NCBI RefSeq assembly: GCF_037200945.1
Contig: NZ_JBBCGP010000001.1
Coordinates: 682,001 to 746,000, forward strand
DNA from: Methylovirgula sp.
Lineage (GTDB): Bacteria > Pseudomonadota > Alphaproteobacteria > Rhizobiales > Beijerinckiaceae
Reading direction: 5' to 3'
DNA: 64,000 bases
Positions 36,799 through 44,609 of this stretch are shown here, piece after piece (the first letter of the stretch is position 1; each line of letters begins with the position of its first letter). The position numbers were made by a program, and so were the translations under genes. The notes under the pieces were generated by a model. It made no database searches. It was not told where the DNA came from and worked only from the letters and a program-made list of their open reading frames with translations.

Positions 36799-37775
36799 GC
36801 CGGCACCTTGGGTGCCGCGCAACCCAGCAACGCCTGTTGCGAGAAATCCCAAATCGTCTCGACCGCCGCGCCGTCGGTGATTTCGACGCACGTGCTCGCG
36901 TCGAAGCCGCCGATATCGGCGGCCGCAATACCGCGGTCGAGGAAGAGCCGCGTGACACTCGAGACATTCTCGGGCGCGACGGCGAGTAGGTAGCCATAGC
37001 TTGGGAAGGTTTTCAGCCAACGCTCGAGCGGCACGCCGGAAGGTTGCGGAATCGCGCCGAGGTCGATTGTCACCCCGACGTGCGAGCATTCCGCCAACAT
37101 CGCCGCCGTACCGACGATTCCGGCCTGGCTGATATCTTTCGCGGCTTTCGAGAGACCCGTTTCCGCGATCGTCGGCAACAGGGCGAGATCACCCCGCAGC
37201 CGCGAACCCGGCGCATCGGTTGCCGCTTCCCAGTTGGAAAAATGCGCCCGATAGCGGCCGCGCAAATCGACCGCAGCTACAAGCCGATCGCCGGGTTTCG
37301 CATCGAAGCTCGTGAGGAGATGCTTCGCTTTGCCCAGGATGGCGACCGAAAGCTGTCCGCAACGCGAGTTCAGATTGGTGTGGCCACCCACGATCGGCAC
37401 GCCGAAACGATCGGCCGCGGCGCGCATGCCCGCTAAAATCTCCTGCGCACTGCCGGCACCGTCGGCCCACATGGCGTCGACGACAGCGACGGGCGTGCCG
37501 CCCATGGCCGCGACGTCGGAAATATTGACCATCACGCCGCACCAACCCGCAAACCATGGATCGGCCGCGACGAATTCGTTCATGAACCCTTCGATGGCGA
37601 AAAGCGTATAGCCATCACCGTCGGGGATCGCCGCGCAATCATCGCCCACGGCGACGCTCGACGTACCAGAAAGCCCGAGCCCCGCCGTCACCGTCCCAAT
37701 ATCGGCTTTCGCGGCGAGACCGCGATCGCGCCGTAAGGATTCCGCGAGGATGGAGAGATCGGGCGCGGCCGGCAT
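36795..37775 (-). CDS. Nit1C AIR-synthase-like protein (Sll0787 family)
   Basis: 326 residues with the PurM/ThiL/SelD-type ATP-binding fold: VAVGDDCAAIPDG (about residues 41-53), GWCGVMVNISDVAAMGGTPVAVVDAMW, RFGVPIVGGHTN (near 125-136) and a glycine-rich C-terminal domain. Family members use ATP to activate an oxygen or amide group; the substrate here is unknown. It overlaps the glycosyltransferase gene and begins two bases after the acetyltransferase stop. It is a constant member of Nit1C clusters. Confidence 0.87.
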   Translation of the reverse strand: MPAAPDLSILAESLRRDRGLAAKADIGTVTAGLGLSGTSSVAVGDDCAAIPDGDGYTLFAIEGFMNEFVAADPWFAGWCGVMVNISDVAAMGGTPVAVVDAMWADGAGSAQEILAGMRAAADRFGVPIVGGHTNLNSRCGQLSVAILGKAKHLLTSFDAKPGDRLVAAVDLRGRYRAHFSNWEAATDAPGSRLRGDLALLPTIAETGLSKAAKDISQAGIVGTAAMLAECSHVGVTIDLGAIPQPSGVPLERWLKTFPSYGYLLAVAPENVSSVTRLFLDRGIAAADIGGFDASTCVEITDGAAVETIWDFSQQALLGCAAPKVPA

Positions 37776-37776
37776 C

Positions 37777-38316
37777 TCAAGCCGCCTTTCTGAGCGCGAC
37801 GAATCCTACTTCCGGCGAGACGAACGGCGGATAATAGGCGAGATCGGCCTCCATCAGATGATGCGCGAAGCCATGAATCTCGATTTCGTTCAGGGTGCGC
37901 CAGCGCATGCGACGGAATAGGGGGACGTTCTGGCTCTGAACGTGCGCGAAAAATTGTTGGCAGCCGCGCGCATGCGCAGACGATACCGCCAGGCGAATCA
38001 ACGCCGGGCCCAGAGCTCCCACCTTTCGAAAAGGCTCGGCCACGGCGAGACGCGATCCCCACCAGGTCCCCGGCGCGCTTTCGTGGATGCGCACGGTGCC
38101 GACTACGACGTCGTGGACAATCGCAAGCGAAGATAAAGCAACGATCGGCGTGGCGATGTCATCGATCGCGTCACGGTCATCTTCGCTGAATATTTTCTGT
38201 TCTTCGCAGAAGACCTGCCGCCGCAAGGCCGCGGCGCCGCGCTTTTCCCAGGCATCGACGGCATACTTGATCTGGAAACCGTTGGGCACGAAGGGCGGGA
38301 AAGGATCGAAGATCAT
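37777..38316 (-). CDS. Nit1C GNAT N-acetyltransferase (MSMEG_0567/Sll0786 family)
   Basis: 179 residues from ATG 38316, which overlaps the radical SAM gene stop (ATGA). The N-terminal Cys-containing motif LRRQVFCEEQKIF is typical of this group. VVGTVRIHE and GSRLAVAEPFRKVGALGPALIRLAVSSA form the acetyl-CoA-binding core (GNAT motif A). It presumably N-acylates an amine intermediate. With methylmalonyl/propionyl chemistry encoded downstream, use of another acyl-CoA is possible but speculative. Confidence 0.87.
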   Translation of the reverse strand: MIFDPFPPFVPNGFQIKYAVDAWEKRGAAALRRQVFCEEQKIFSEDDRDAIDDIATPIVALSSLAIVHDVVVGTVRIHESAPGTWWGSRLAVAEPFRKVGALGPALIRLAVSSAHARGCQQFFAHVQSQNVPLFRRMRWRTLNEIEIHGFAHHLMEADLAYYPPFVSPEVGFVALRKAA

Positions 38317-39440
38317 GCCCGAGCTCCGCACGAGGTTTGCGCGCGTTCATAGACCGAGAGGGCAGAACAGGCGCCGCACTTGGCGCAGCCTGCCTTCACC
38401 TCTTCCGACCGCAAGCCACTGCGGACCAGCATCGTAGCGAGTGGCCGCAACACGGCCTGCATGAAAGCGGCCGACGGCGTCGGGTGGCTTTCAAGCGGCG
38501 TACCGGAGATCGGCACGAAGGGAACCACGAAGGGATAGACCCCGATGTCGACCAGTCGCTCGCAGGTCGACAGGATGGTTTCGACATCGTCGCCGAGCCC
38601 GGCAAGAATGTAGGTTGAGACCTGACCGCGGCCGAAGACCGGGACGGCGGCCCGGAAGGCGTCAAAATAACGCGCGACCGATATCTGCGCCTTGCCCGGC
38701 ATGATGCGGTTGCGCACGTCTTCGCCGATCGCTTCGAGATGCAGACCTAGTGCATCGACGCCCGCCTCGTGCATGCGGAGATACCAGCGGTCGTCGTCCG
38801 GCGGTTCGCATTGCGCCTGGATCGGAAGGGCAACACGCGCTTTAACCGCCGCGGCACTTTCCGTCATGATCGCGGCGCCGCGATCGGTCCCGGGCGGCGT
38901 TCCCGTGGTCATGACCATATGCTTGACGCCGTCGAGCGCGACCGCGGCGGCCGCGACCTCTGCCAACTGGTCCGGCGTCTTGCGCTCGATCGTGCGTCCC
39001 GCCGCCAGCGATTGGCCGATCGCGCAGAACTGACAGGTCTTGGTGCGGCTCTGATAGCGGATGCAGGTCTGCAGGATCGTCGTGGCCAGCACGTCGCGCC
39101 CGTGCAGCACCGCGATCTTTGAATATGGCGTGCCGTCAGCCGTCGTCAGATCATAGAAGCGCGGCTTCGCCGGATAATCGATTTCGCCCACCGGCAGAAA
39201 ATCGCGCAATACGCGGCTGCGCCCGGAGACATCCGGTCGCTCAATGAAATAAGGGCTCTCGAAAGCCGGCGCGGTATGAACCGGGACCATCACGGTCACG
39301 CCGGCGATCGTAATCGCCTTATGGTCGGACGGTCCCGCGCCGCCACGGCGGCTGGCGTGGCCGGCTCTTGGATCGTCGAGCCGCGCGCCGAAGGTCTGCA
39401 ACTCGTTGATCAATTGCTCAGTCGACAGGGATTGGGTCAT
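38313..39440 (-). CDS. Nit1C radical SAM protein (MSMEG_0568 family)
   Basis: 375 residues from ATG 39440, starting 23 bases inside the nitrilase gene. The iron-sulfur motif is C126-x9-C136-x2-C139 (TCIRYQSRTKTCQFCAIG), not the usual Cx3Cx2C. It is followed by TTGTPPGTDRG (SAM-binding glycine region) and VSTYILAGLGDDVETILSTCERL. A C-terminal CAKCGACSAL may bind a second cluster or zinc. The family resembles cofactor-biosynthesis radical SAM enzymes. It generates a deoxyadenosyl radical to modify an unknown substrate and is always found in Nit1C operons. Confidence 0.88.
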   Translation of the reverse strand: MTQSLSTEQLINELQTFGARLDDPRAGHASRRGGAGPSDHKAITIAGVTVMVPVHTAPAFESPYFIERPDVSGRSRVLRDFLPVGEIDYPAKPRFYDLTTADGTPYSKIAVLHGRDVLATTILQTCIRYQSRTKTCQFCAIGQSLAAGRTIERKTPDQLAEVAAAAVALDGVKHMVMTTGTPPGTDRGAAIMTESAAAVKARVALPIQAQCEPPDDDRWYLRMHEAGVDALGLHLEAIGEDVRNRIMPGKAQISVARYFDAFRAAVPVFGRGQVSTYILAGLGDDVETILSTCERLVDIGVYPFVVPFVPISGTPLESHPTPSAAFMQAVLRPLATMLVRSGLRSEEVKAGCAKCGACSALSVYERAQTSCGARA

Positions 39441-40410
39441 CGGCAAAACTCGGAATGTTGAGCGGAGCGGCGGGCGCGGCGATAGTTTCAACCTGCGGTG
39501 CGGGACGGTTGTCGTGCAGCAGGCGCAGAAGCTCGGGCCGCGAATAATGACCGACGGAATCCATCATGCGCTTGCGCTTGAGGATGAGCGCCATGTCGAG
39601 GTCGGCGACGAGAATGCCTTCGCCCTGAGTCAAAGGCGGCACGACATGCGCGCCCTCCGGCGAGATGATCGCGGTCATACAGCCGCCGCGCAGCGCCTTC
39701 TGAAGGCCGGTCTCAGGCGTAATGGAATTGATCTGCTCTTCCGTCAGCCAGCCGGTCGCGTTGACGACGAAGCAGCCACTTTCCAGCGCGTGATGGCGGA
39801 TCGTGACTTCGATCTGGTCGGCAAATATCGGACCGACCATCGAACCGGGGAATTGCGCGGCGTGGATCTCTTCATGCTGCGCCATGAGAGCGTAGCGGGC
39901 GAGCGGATTGTAATGTTCCCAGCACGCCAGGGCGCCGACACGACCGACGGCCGTCTCGACAACCTTGATGCCAGCGCCGTCACCCTGCCCCCAGATCATC
40001 CGCTCGTGGAACGTGGGCGTGATCTTGCGACGCTTCAGCAACAATGTGCCGTCCGCGTCGAAGATAAGCTGTGTGTTGTAGAGCGACCCGTGATCGCGCT
40101 CATTGATACCGAGTACGATCACCGCCCCATGACGATTGGCGGCCGCGGAGACGGCGTGAGTCACCGGCCCCGGGACGACAACAGCCTGATCGTACAGCCG
40201 GAGATGCTCGGCGCCCGTCATGACCGGCGGCCGGATGAACGAGAAATAGGGATACCAGGGCAGAAAGGTCTCCGGGAAGACGACGAGCTTCGCACCGCGA
40301 CCGCCTGCCTCGTCGATCGCCTGCAGCACGCGTGACAGCGTGCCTTCGAGCGTCACGAGATCGGGCGCGATTTGAACCGCCGCCACGCGGATTTTTGGCT
40401 GTTCCGCCAC
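39418..40410 (-). CDS. Nit1C nitrilase (Nit6803-type)
   Basis: 330 residues. Triad E47 (FPETFLPWYPYFSF), K129 (RRKITPTFHERMIWGQGDG) and C163 (LACWEHYNPL). The PETFLPWYPYFSF stretch is characteristic of the cyanobacterial Nit6803 group that defines Nit1C clusters. These enzymes hydrolyse nitriles, and the cluster is needed for growth on cyanide in some bacteria, probably by hydrolysing a nitrile formed from cyanide. It is the second gene of the operon, 26 bases after the Sll0783-like gene. Confidence 0.9.
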   Translation of the reverse strand: MAEQPKIRVAAVQIAPDLVTLEGTLSRVLQAIDEAGGRGAKLVVFPETFLPWYPYFSFIRPPVMTGAEHLRLYDQAVVVPGPVTHAVSAAANRHGAVIVLGINERDHGSLYNTQLIFDADGTLLLKRRKITPTFHERMIWGQGDGAGIKVVETAVGRVGALACWEHYNPLARYALMAQHEEIHAAQFPGSMVGPIFADQIEVTIRHHALESGCFVVNATGWLTEEQINSITPETGLQKALRGGCMTAIISPEGAHVVPPLTQGEGILVADLDMALILKRKRMMDSVGHYSRPELLRLLHDNRPAPQVETIAAPAAPLNIPSFADDPIPVD

Positions 40411-40436
40411 GGGTCTCTCCTCGGGCTAAAGCGGGA

Positions 40437-40919
40437 TCACAGCGTCCAGGTGTCGATCTGGAAGGCGCCATCGCGGCGGTGAAGGAGAATGAGGTCCAAC
40501 ACGTCGAGCGGGTTGATGGGCCGAATGCCCTCGATCAGCGACGGCTCGCCATGGCCGTAAAGCGCCTGGAGCGCGAAGCGACACGCATAAACCTTGCCGC
40601 CTTCGCCCATGAACTTCGTGATCTGGTTGGTGAAGTTCTGGGCGCCCGGAAAGGCTTCATCGCCGATCTTCGGGAAGCCGCGCTGAATCCCGAGCGTCAC
40701 GCCGGGGCCATAAAGAAGAACTGAGGTCTCGAACCCTTTGCGCTGCAGCCGTATGGCTTGCAGGAGATTGACGAGGCCGATCGACCCTTCGAAGGCGACG
40801 GTATGAAAAGTGACGAGGGCCTTCTCACCCGGCTTGGCCTTTACGTCCTCAAAGACCTTTTCCTCGTAATCGACAAAGTAGTCGCCCTTCTTATGGGGCT
40901 CGGCGGTGACGGCTGGCAT
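40437..40919 (-). CDS. Nit1C first-gene protein (MSMEG_0572/Sll0783 family)
   Basis: 160 residues from ATG 40919 (MPAVTAEPHKKGDYFVDYEE), chosen because AGGAG lies about eight bases upstream and the sequence matches the family start; four earlier in-frame starts exist to 40988. The body (KALVTFHTVAFEGSIGLVNLLQ, ETSVLLYGPGVTLGIQRGFP) looks like a DsrE-like alpha/beta fold. It is a marker of Nit1C clusters, annotated elsewhere as a nitrogen-starvation response protein. It heads the ten-gene operon; its upstream region carries a perfect 10-base inverted repeat. Confidence 0.87.
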   Translation of the reverse strand: MPAVTAEPHKKGDYFVDYEEKVFEDVKAKPGEKALVTFHTVAFEGSIGLVNLLQAIRLQRKGFETSVLLYGPGVTLGIQRGFPKIGDEAFPGAQNFTNQITKFMGEGGKVYACRFALQALYGHGEPSLIEGIRPINPLDVLDLILLHRRDGAFQIDTWTL

Positions 40920-40996
40920 GAATGGCTCCTGCTTGGGTTTGCGTTGCGCCATATCCATTGCAACGCGCATGCCAATTGATCGTATCAAGCCATGTT

Positions 40997-41023
40997 ATTG
41001 ATTGTACTTAATATACAATCAAT
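40997..41023 (-). promoter_or_regulatory. Perfect inverted repeat upstream of the Nit1C operon
   Basis: ATTGATTGTA-N7-TACAATCAAT, two perfect 10-base arms about 78-104 bases before the operon start. ATTCAATTGATT follows at 41029-41040 and ATTCAATTGTG at 41140-41150; related motifs recur upstream of the nearby MocR gene. A likely regulator-binding site for the operon. The spacing suggests overlap with the promoter; no convincing -35/-10 pair could be assigned. Confidence 0.6.
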
Positions 41024-41190
41024 CATGCATTCAATTGATTTTTGCGCAGCATAAAATTGCGCCATGTATTGCCTAAGAGACGTGTTTTTGTGCGAAAATC
41101 AGCAGGTGCGCTCCCTTTCAGCCGACTGACTGAGAATCCATTCAATTGTGAGGTGGATTGATGCACGTGACCGTGCTGCAGCGCGAACAG

Positions 41191-41220
41191 AAAAATGGCC
41201 GGCCCCGAGCGGCCGGCCAC
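41191..41220 (-). terminator. Intrinsic terminator of the outer-membrane protein gene
   Basis: A perfect 8-base GC stem GGCCGGCC-N6-GGCCGGCC with TTTTT directly after it on the minus strand. It lies 23 bases past the stop of the porin-like gene and separates it from the Nit1C operon region. Confidence 0.75.
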
Positions 41221-41242
41221 AGATGCGCCTGGAGAGCGGCGC

Positions 41243-42073
41243 TTAATATTTTGCGACGACAGGCGCCGGCTGCTGGGGACCGCCCCCGAGCGGAATAATC
41301 ACGCGCACGAAGCCGCGTGTGTCTCTATGAAAATAACCCTGCGACTCGACATCGGTCGCGCCAATCCCCTGGACCGTCACCGGGCCGAAGTCGTAGCCGA
41401 GAAGGCCGCCGACCGCGAACTGGCTCTCACGCTGGCCATATCCAAAAGGCAGCCGGCCAACATCGGTACTGCCGAAGGCCACGGGCCCGATTTCGAAATT
41501 GCCGAACTTCTTCGTCGCCGTGAGGTCGAGCATCAGATAGTCGGGATTGTACGTCTGATCGAAAATGCCGTTCTCGAGAATAGCCGTCAGATTCCAGCCG
41601 TTCGCCGTGTAGCTCACGGCCAGCCGTTGCTCGAACGATGTTTCGTGGAACGACGGCGCATCGGGCACGCCCGGCCGGATGCCGAAGTAATAGGTCGCGC
41701 CCCAGCCGCCGCCGAAATCATGCGCAAGCGCTGCGATGGCGGCCGGATTGTAGGCGTAAAGCTTCGTCGCGATCGGCGCGTCGCTCACATAGGGCGACGG
41801 AAAAGCGGCGAGGAGTTCGAGCCGCGTGTCGTAGAACGACCAGGGCGTCGACCACACGAACACCGGGATGTTCATAGCGAGATGGCCGCTCGGCAATTGC
41901 CGCGCGTCGGGCGTGTAGCCCAACGTATCCACGAAGTAGAAGCCTTGCGGCAGCGGCGCGCCAGTCGGAATGCCGACGGTCTCGCCCGGCTCCAGCAACG
42001 TTCCCCCCTCGGACACGCCCGAACCGATCCATAAAAGGGCCGCCGCCAGGCCTAAAAGCTTGATAATCCTCAT
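41243..42073 (-). CDS. Outer-membrane porin-like transporter (phenol MetA/SphA-type)
   Basis: 276 residues with a signal peptide (IKLLGLAAALLWIGSGVSEG, cut near GTLLE). Alternating aromatic strands (FVWSTPWSFYDTRLEL, WGATYYFGIRPG, WNLTAILENG, YLMLDLTATKKF, GFVRVIIPLG) are of the kind in the transporter family near MetA/SphA. It probably forms a beta-barrel channel for small organic solutes. It lies between the Nit1C operon and a MocR regulator with shared short motifs upstream (ATTGATC and CATTGTATG at 42092-42110), so it may be the outer-membrane entry route for the Nit1C substrate. That link is inference. Confidence 0.7.
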   Translation of the reverse strand: MRIIKLLGLAAALLWIGSGVSEGGTLLEPGETVGIPTGAPLPQGFYFVDTLGYTPDARQLPSGHLAMNIPVFVWSTPWSFYDTRLELLAAFPSPYVSDAPIATKLYAYNPAAIAALAHDFGGGWGATYYFGIRPGVPDAPSFHETSFEQRLAVSYTANGWNLTAILENGIFDQTYNPDYLMLDLTATKKFGNFEIGPVAFGSTDVGRLPFGYGQRESQFAVGGLLGYDFGPVTVQGIGATDVESQGYFHRDTRGFVRVIIPLGGGPQQPAPVVAKY

Positions 42074-42236
42074 GCTCGCCCCTCTGATGGATAATTGATC
42101 GCATTGTATGTGAGCCTGACAGGCAGCGCTATCTATCTGCGCACGCTCATAATTTCTAAGTTCACGCCTGTAACAATCGACTCAAAGGGGCCGTAAAGCA
42201 AGATACGCCTCAATGAGTGTATGTATTTTGAATGCA

Positions 42237-42290
42237 CAAATTGAATCCACATGCTCGCTTGATATGCTGTCAATGTGCGTTCAATTTGAG
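42237..42290. promoter_or_regulatory. Inverted motif pair upstream of the first MocR gene
   Basis: CAAATTGAA (42237-42245) and TTCAATTTG (42280-42288) form a perfect 9-base inverted pair with 34 bases between. The half-site matches ATTCAATTG motifs at 41029 and 41140 before the Nit1C operon. It lies about 280 bases before the likely MocR start. Probably binding sites for that regulator. 42074-42569 otherwise holds no gene. Confidence 0.5.
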
Positions 42291-42569
42291 CTTCTGGTGA
42301 GTGGAGCCGGGGCAATTCGCGCAGGGAATAGGGCGATTGCCTCTTTAAGAGGATGGCTGAACAAAAATTGCCCGCAGATTTGACTGCGATCAAAGCTGGA
42401 CAATGTTGCAGAGAGGCAACTAACGATGCTCGGGCAAAGCTTGCCTCGTCCGATGGATTTGGGTGGGGAAAAAGCTTGAACGGAGGCGAAAACTGTGGTC
42501 ACAGGGGCCAATGCAACAATACGGTCAATTCCGGGCTCTGAGCCGCCGAGGCGAAGAAAAGGGACTATT

Positions 42570-43949
42570 TTGGACTGGCTTCCGGATCTGACGCGCAGCG
42601 ATAAGCCGCGCTATATCGCTATCGCCGACCTCATCGCCGAAGATATTCGCCTCGGTCGCCTCTCGGTCGGCGATCGCCTTCCGCCGCAACGCAAGCTTGC
42701 AAGCCAGCTCGGAGTCGATTTCACCACGATCGCGCGCGGCTACGTAGAGGCGCAAAAGCGGGGGCTGGTCGAGTCACGCGTCGGACAGGGAACGTTCGTT
42801 CGCACCAAGGCGCCGGTCGAGCGCGAGACGCTCCCGGTCCGCATGCGACCCGTCGACCTGTCGATGAACCTTCCGCCAGAACCAGACGATCCAACTCTCG
42901 TCCGCCGCATGCAGGACGCTTTCGCCGACATCGGGCGCGATCTCATCCCGCTCCTGCGCTATCAGGGATTCGGCGGATCGCCCGCGGATAAGGACGCGGC
43001 TTCGATCTGGCTCGGCCGGCGCGCCCTCGTGCCTTCGCAGGAACGTCTCTTCGTAACGCCTGGCGCACATCCCGCGCTTCTTGGGATTCTCAGCATCCTG
43101 GCCAAGCCCGACGACATCATTTTATCCGAGGAAATTACCTATCCGGGCGCACGCTCAATCGCGGCGCAGCTGCGACTGAAGTTGGTCGGGCTCCCTATGG
43201 ACGCCGAGGGAATCGACCCCGACGCATTCGCCGACGCTTGCATCAAACTGAAGCCCAAGGCGCTCTATCTCAATCCGACGCTACAGAACCCGACCACGCT
43301 GACAATCCCCGAAGCACGCCGCACCGCGATCGCCTCTGTCGCGCGACGACATAATGTGCCGATCGTCGAAGACGATGCCTATGGCTTTATTCCCGCCCAT
43401 TCGCCGCCTCCGTTCGCGGCAATTGCGCCGGACCTGACCTGGCATGTTGCAGGTCTCGCCAAATGTATCGGCGCCGGACTGCGCGCCGCCTATGTGATCG
43501 TTCCTGACGCGCGCTCAAGCTGGCCTTTTGCTGCCGCGCTGCGCGCGGCCAATGTTATGGCTTCGCCGCTTTGCGCCGCACTGGCGACACGCTGGATCGA
43601 GAACGGCACGGCCGATGCCATCTTGCGATTTATCCGCGCGGAAGCCGCGGCCCGCCAGGAGATCGCGCGCGAAATTCTTCCGAGCGGTCTCTTCAAGGCC
43701 GATCCGCTCAGCTTCAACATCTGGCTTTCTCTACCACCCGCCTGGACCCGTTCCGCATTCGTGGGTCACACCCGCTCGACCGGCGTCGGCGTCGTCACGA
43801 GCGATGCTTTTACCGTCAATGGCGTGCCGCAAGAGGCTTTACGCGTTTGCCTCGGCGGACCCATTTCGCGGGCATCATTGCGGAGCGCCCTCGAATATAT
43901 GGCGCACGCATTGGCGGAAACGCCCGAAGGCGCTTCCGCTTTTCTGTAA
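42570..43949 (+). CDS. MocR/PdxR-type regulator (GntR winged helix plus aminotransferase domain)
   Basis: About 459 residues from TTG 42570 (LDWLPDLTRSDKPRYIAIADLI) with an AAAAGGGA site; GTG 42495 would add 25 residues with no good site. A GntR winged-helix N terminus (RLSVGDRLPPQRKLASQLGVDFTTIARGY; VGQGTFV) is followed by a fold-type I aminotransferase domain with PIVEDDAYGFIP and the PLP Lys in HVAGLAKCIGAGLRAAYV. MocR proteins sense PLP or an amino compound and control nearby genes. It is divergent from the porin gene and the Nit1C operon and lies beside repeated motifs, so it is the best candidate for controlling both. Confidence 0.88.
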   Translation: MDWLPDLTRSDKPRYIAIADLIAEDIRLGRLSVGDRLPPQRKLASQLGVDFTTIARGYVEAQKRGLVESRVGQGTFVRTKAPVERETLPVRMRPVDLSMNLPPEPDDPTLVRRMQDAFADIGRDLIPLLRYQGFGGSPADKDAASIWLGRRALVPSQERLFVTPGAHPALLGILSILAKPDDIILSEEITYPGARSIAAQLRLKLVGLPMDAEGIDPDAFADACIKLKPKALYLNPTLQNPTTLTIPEARRTAIASVARRHNVPIVEDDAYGFIPAHSPPPFAAIAPDLTWHVAGLAKCIGAGLRAAYVIVPDARSSWPFAAALRAANVMASPLCAALATRWIENGTADAILRFIRAEAAARQEIAREILPSGLFKADPLSFNIWLSLPPAWTRSAFVGHTRSTGVGVVTSDAFTVNGVPQEALRVCLGGPISRASLRSALEYMAHALAETPEGASAFL

Positions 43950-43970
43950 GAAGCCCCACTCGAGAGGGCC

Positions 43971-44295
43971 TCACGCTGGTACGCGTTGGGCGCGCACGAA
44001 CTCGAGCAGATCCTTATTGATCGTCGCGGCATAGGTGGTCAGCATGCCGTACGGGAAGCCCGGATAAAGCTTCAACGTCGGCTTCTTGAGGAGCTTTTCC
44101 TGTAGCAGCGCGGCGCCCTTGTACGGCACGATCTGGTCGTCGTCGCCTTGCATGACCAAGGTTGGGACTTCAATGCTCTTCGGGTCTTCGGTCAGATCCG
44201 TCTCCGAGAAGGCCTTGATCCCATCGTAATGGGCCTTGGCGCCGCCCATCATCCCCTGCCGCCACCAGTTCTCGACGACACCATCCAGCGTTTCG
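43971..44295 (-). pseudogene. Alpha/beta hydrolase, C-terminal fragment only
   Basis: Reads DGVVENWWRQGMMGGAKAHYD, then IEVPTLVMQGDDDQIVPY and KLYPGFPYGMLTTYA, the last third of a chloroperoxidase-like alpha/beta hydrolase with the Asp of the triad; the His position reads Tyr (FPYGM, usually FPHGM). The nucleophile half is absent and upstream sequence is unrelated. A dead remnant between the MocR gene and the cytochrome bd genes. Confidence 0.75.
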
Positions 44296-44468
44296 GCACG
44301 CAGCCTCACCACCGCCGGTCGAATAGCCGATGTGAACGGTGTTATGCAAATCGATATGATCGACAACCGCCGCGGCGTCATCCGCGCGGCAGTCGGTACG
44401 CGCGTCGATTTTTCCGCATAAGACAGACGTCGATAAGTCGGATGAATTCGACGTATGCGCGCGGCAAG

Positions 44469-44609
44469 CTAACCTGTCGTCAGTCCGGCCAGTTTCATCA
44501 GCGCACGGAAAACGAGGGCAACGATTCCAAGCGCGAGGACGCTCAACGTCCAGATCAAAACAAGCCAGCCGATGCGTTTAAGCCAGGCGCGCGGCGCCGC
44601 GCGTGCCAT
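44469..44609 (-). CDS. DUF2474 small membrane subunit of the cytochrome bd oxidase
   Basis: 46 residues: ARAAPRAWLKRIGWLVLIW followed by a single membrane helix and a short tail. Its ATG overlaps the cioB stop (ATGA). Single-helix proteins of the DUF2474 type are encoded directly after cyanide-insensitive bd oxidases, in the position of CydX in the classical operon, and likely stabilise the complex. Easily missed because of its size. Confidence 0.8.
   Translation of the reverse strand: MARAAPRAWLKRIGWLVLIWTLSVLALGIVALVFRALMKLAGLTTG

Noticed and set aside
36799..37089. 97-residue N-terminal extension of the glycosyltransferase
   Set aside because: Lies inside the AIR-synthase-like gene in another frame; the ATG overlapping that gene's stop is the natural start.
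39406..40335. 309-residue plus-strand frame opposite the Nit1C nitrilase
   Set aside because: Shadow frame; the nitrilase with its full catalytic triad is on the other strand.
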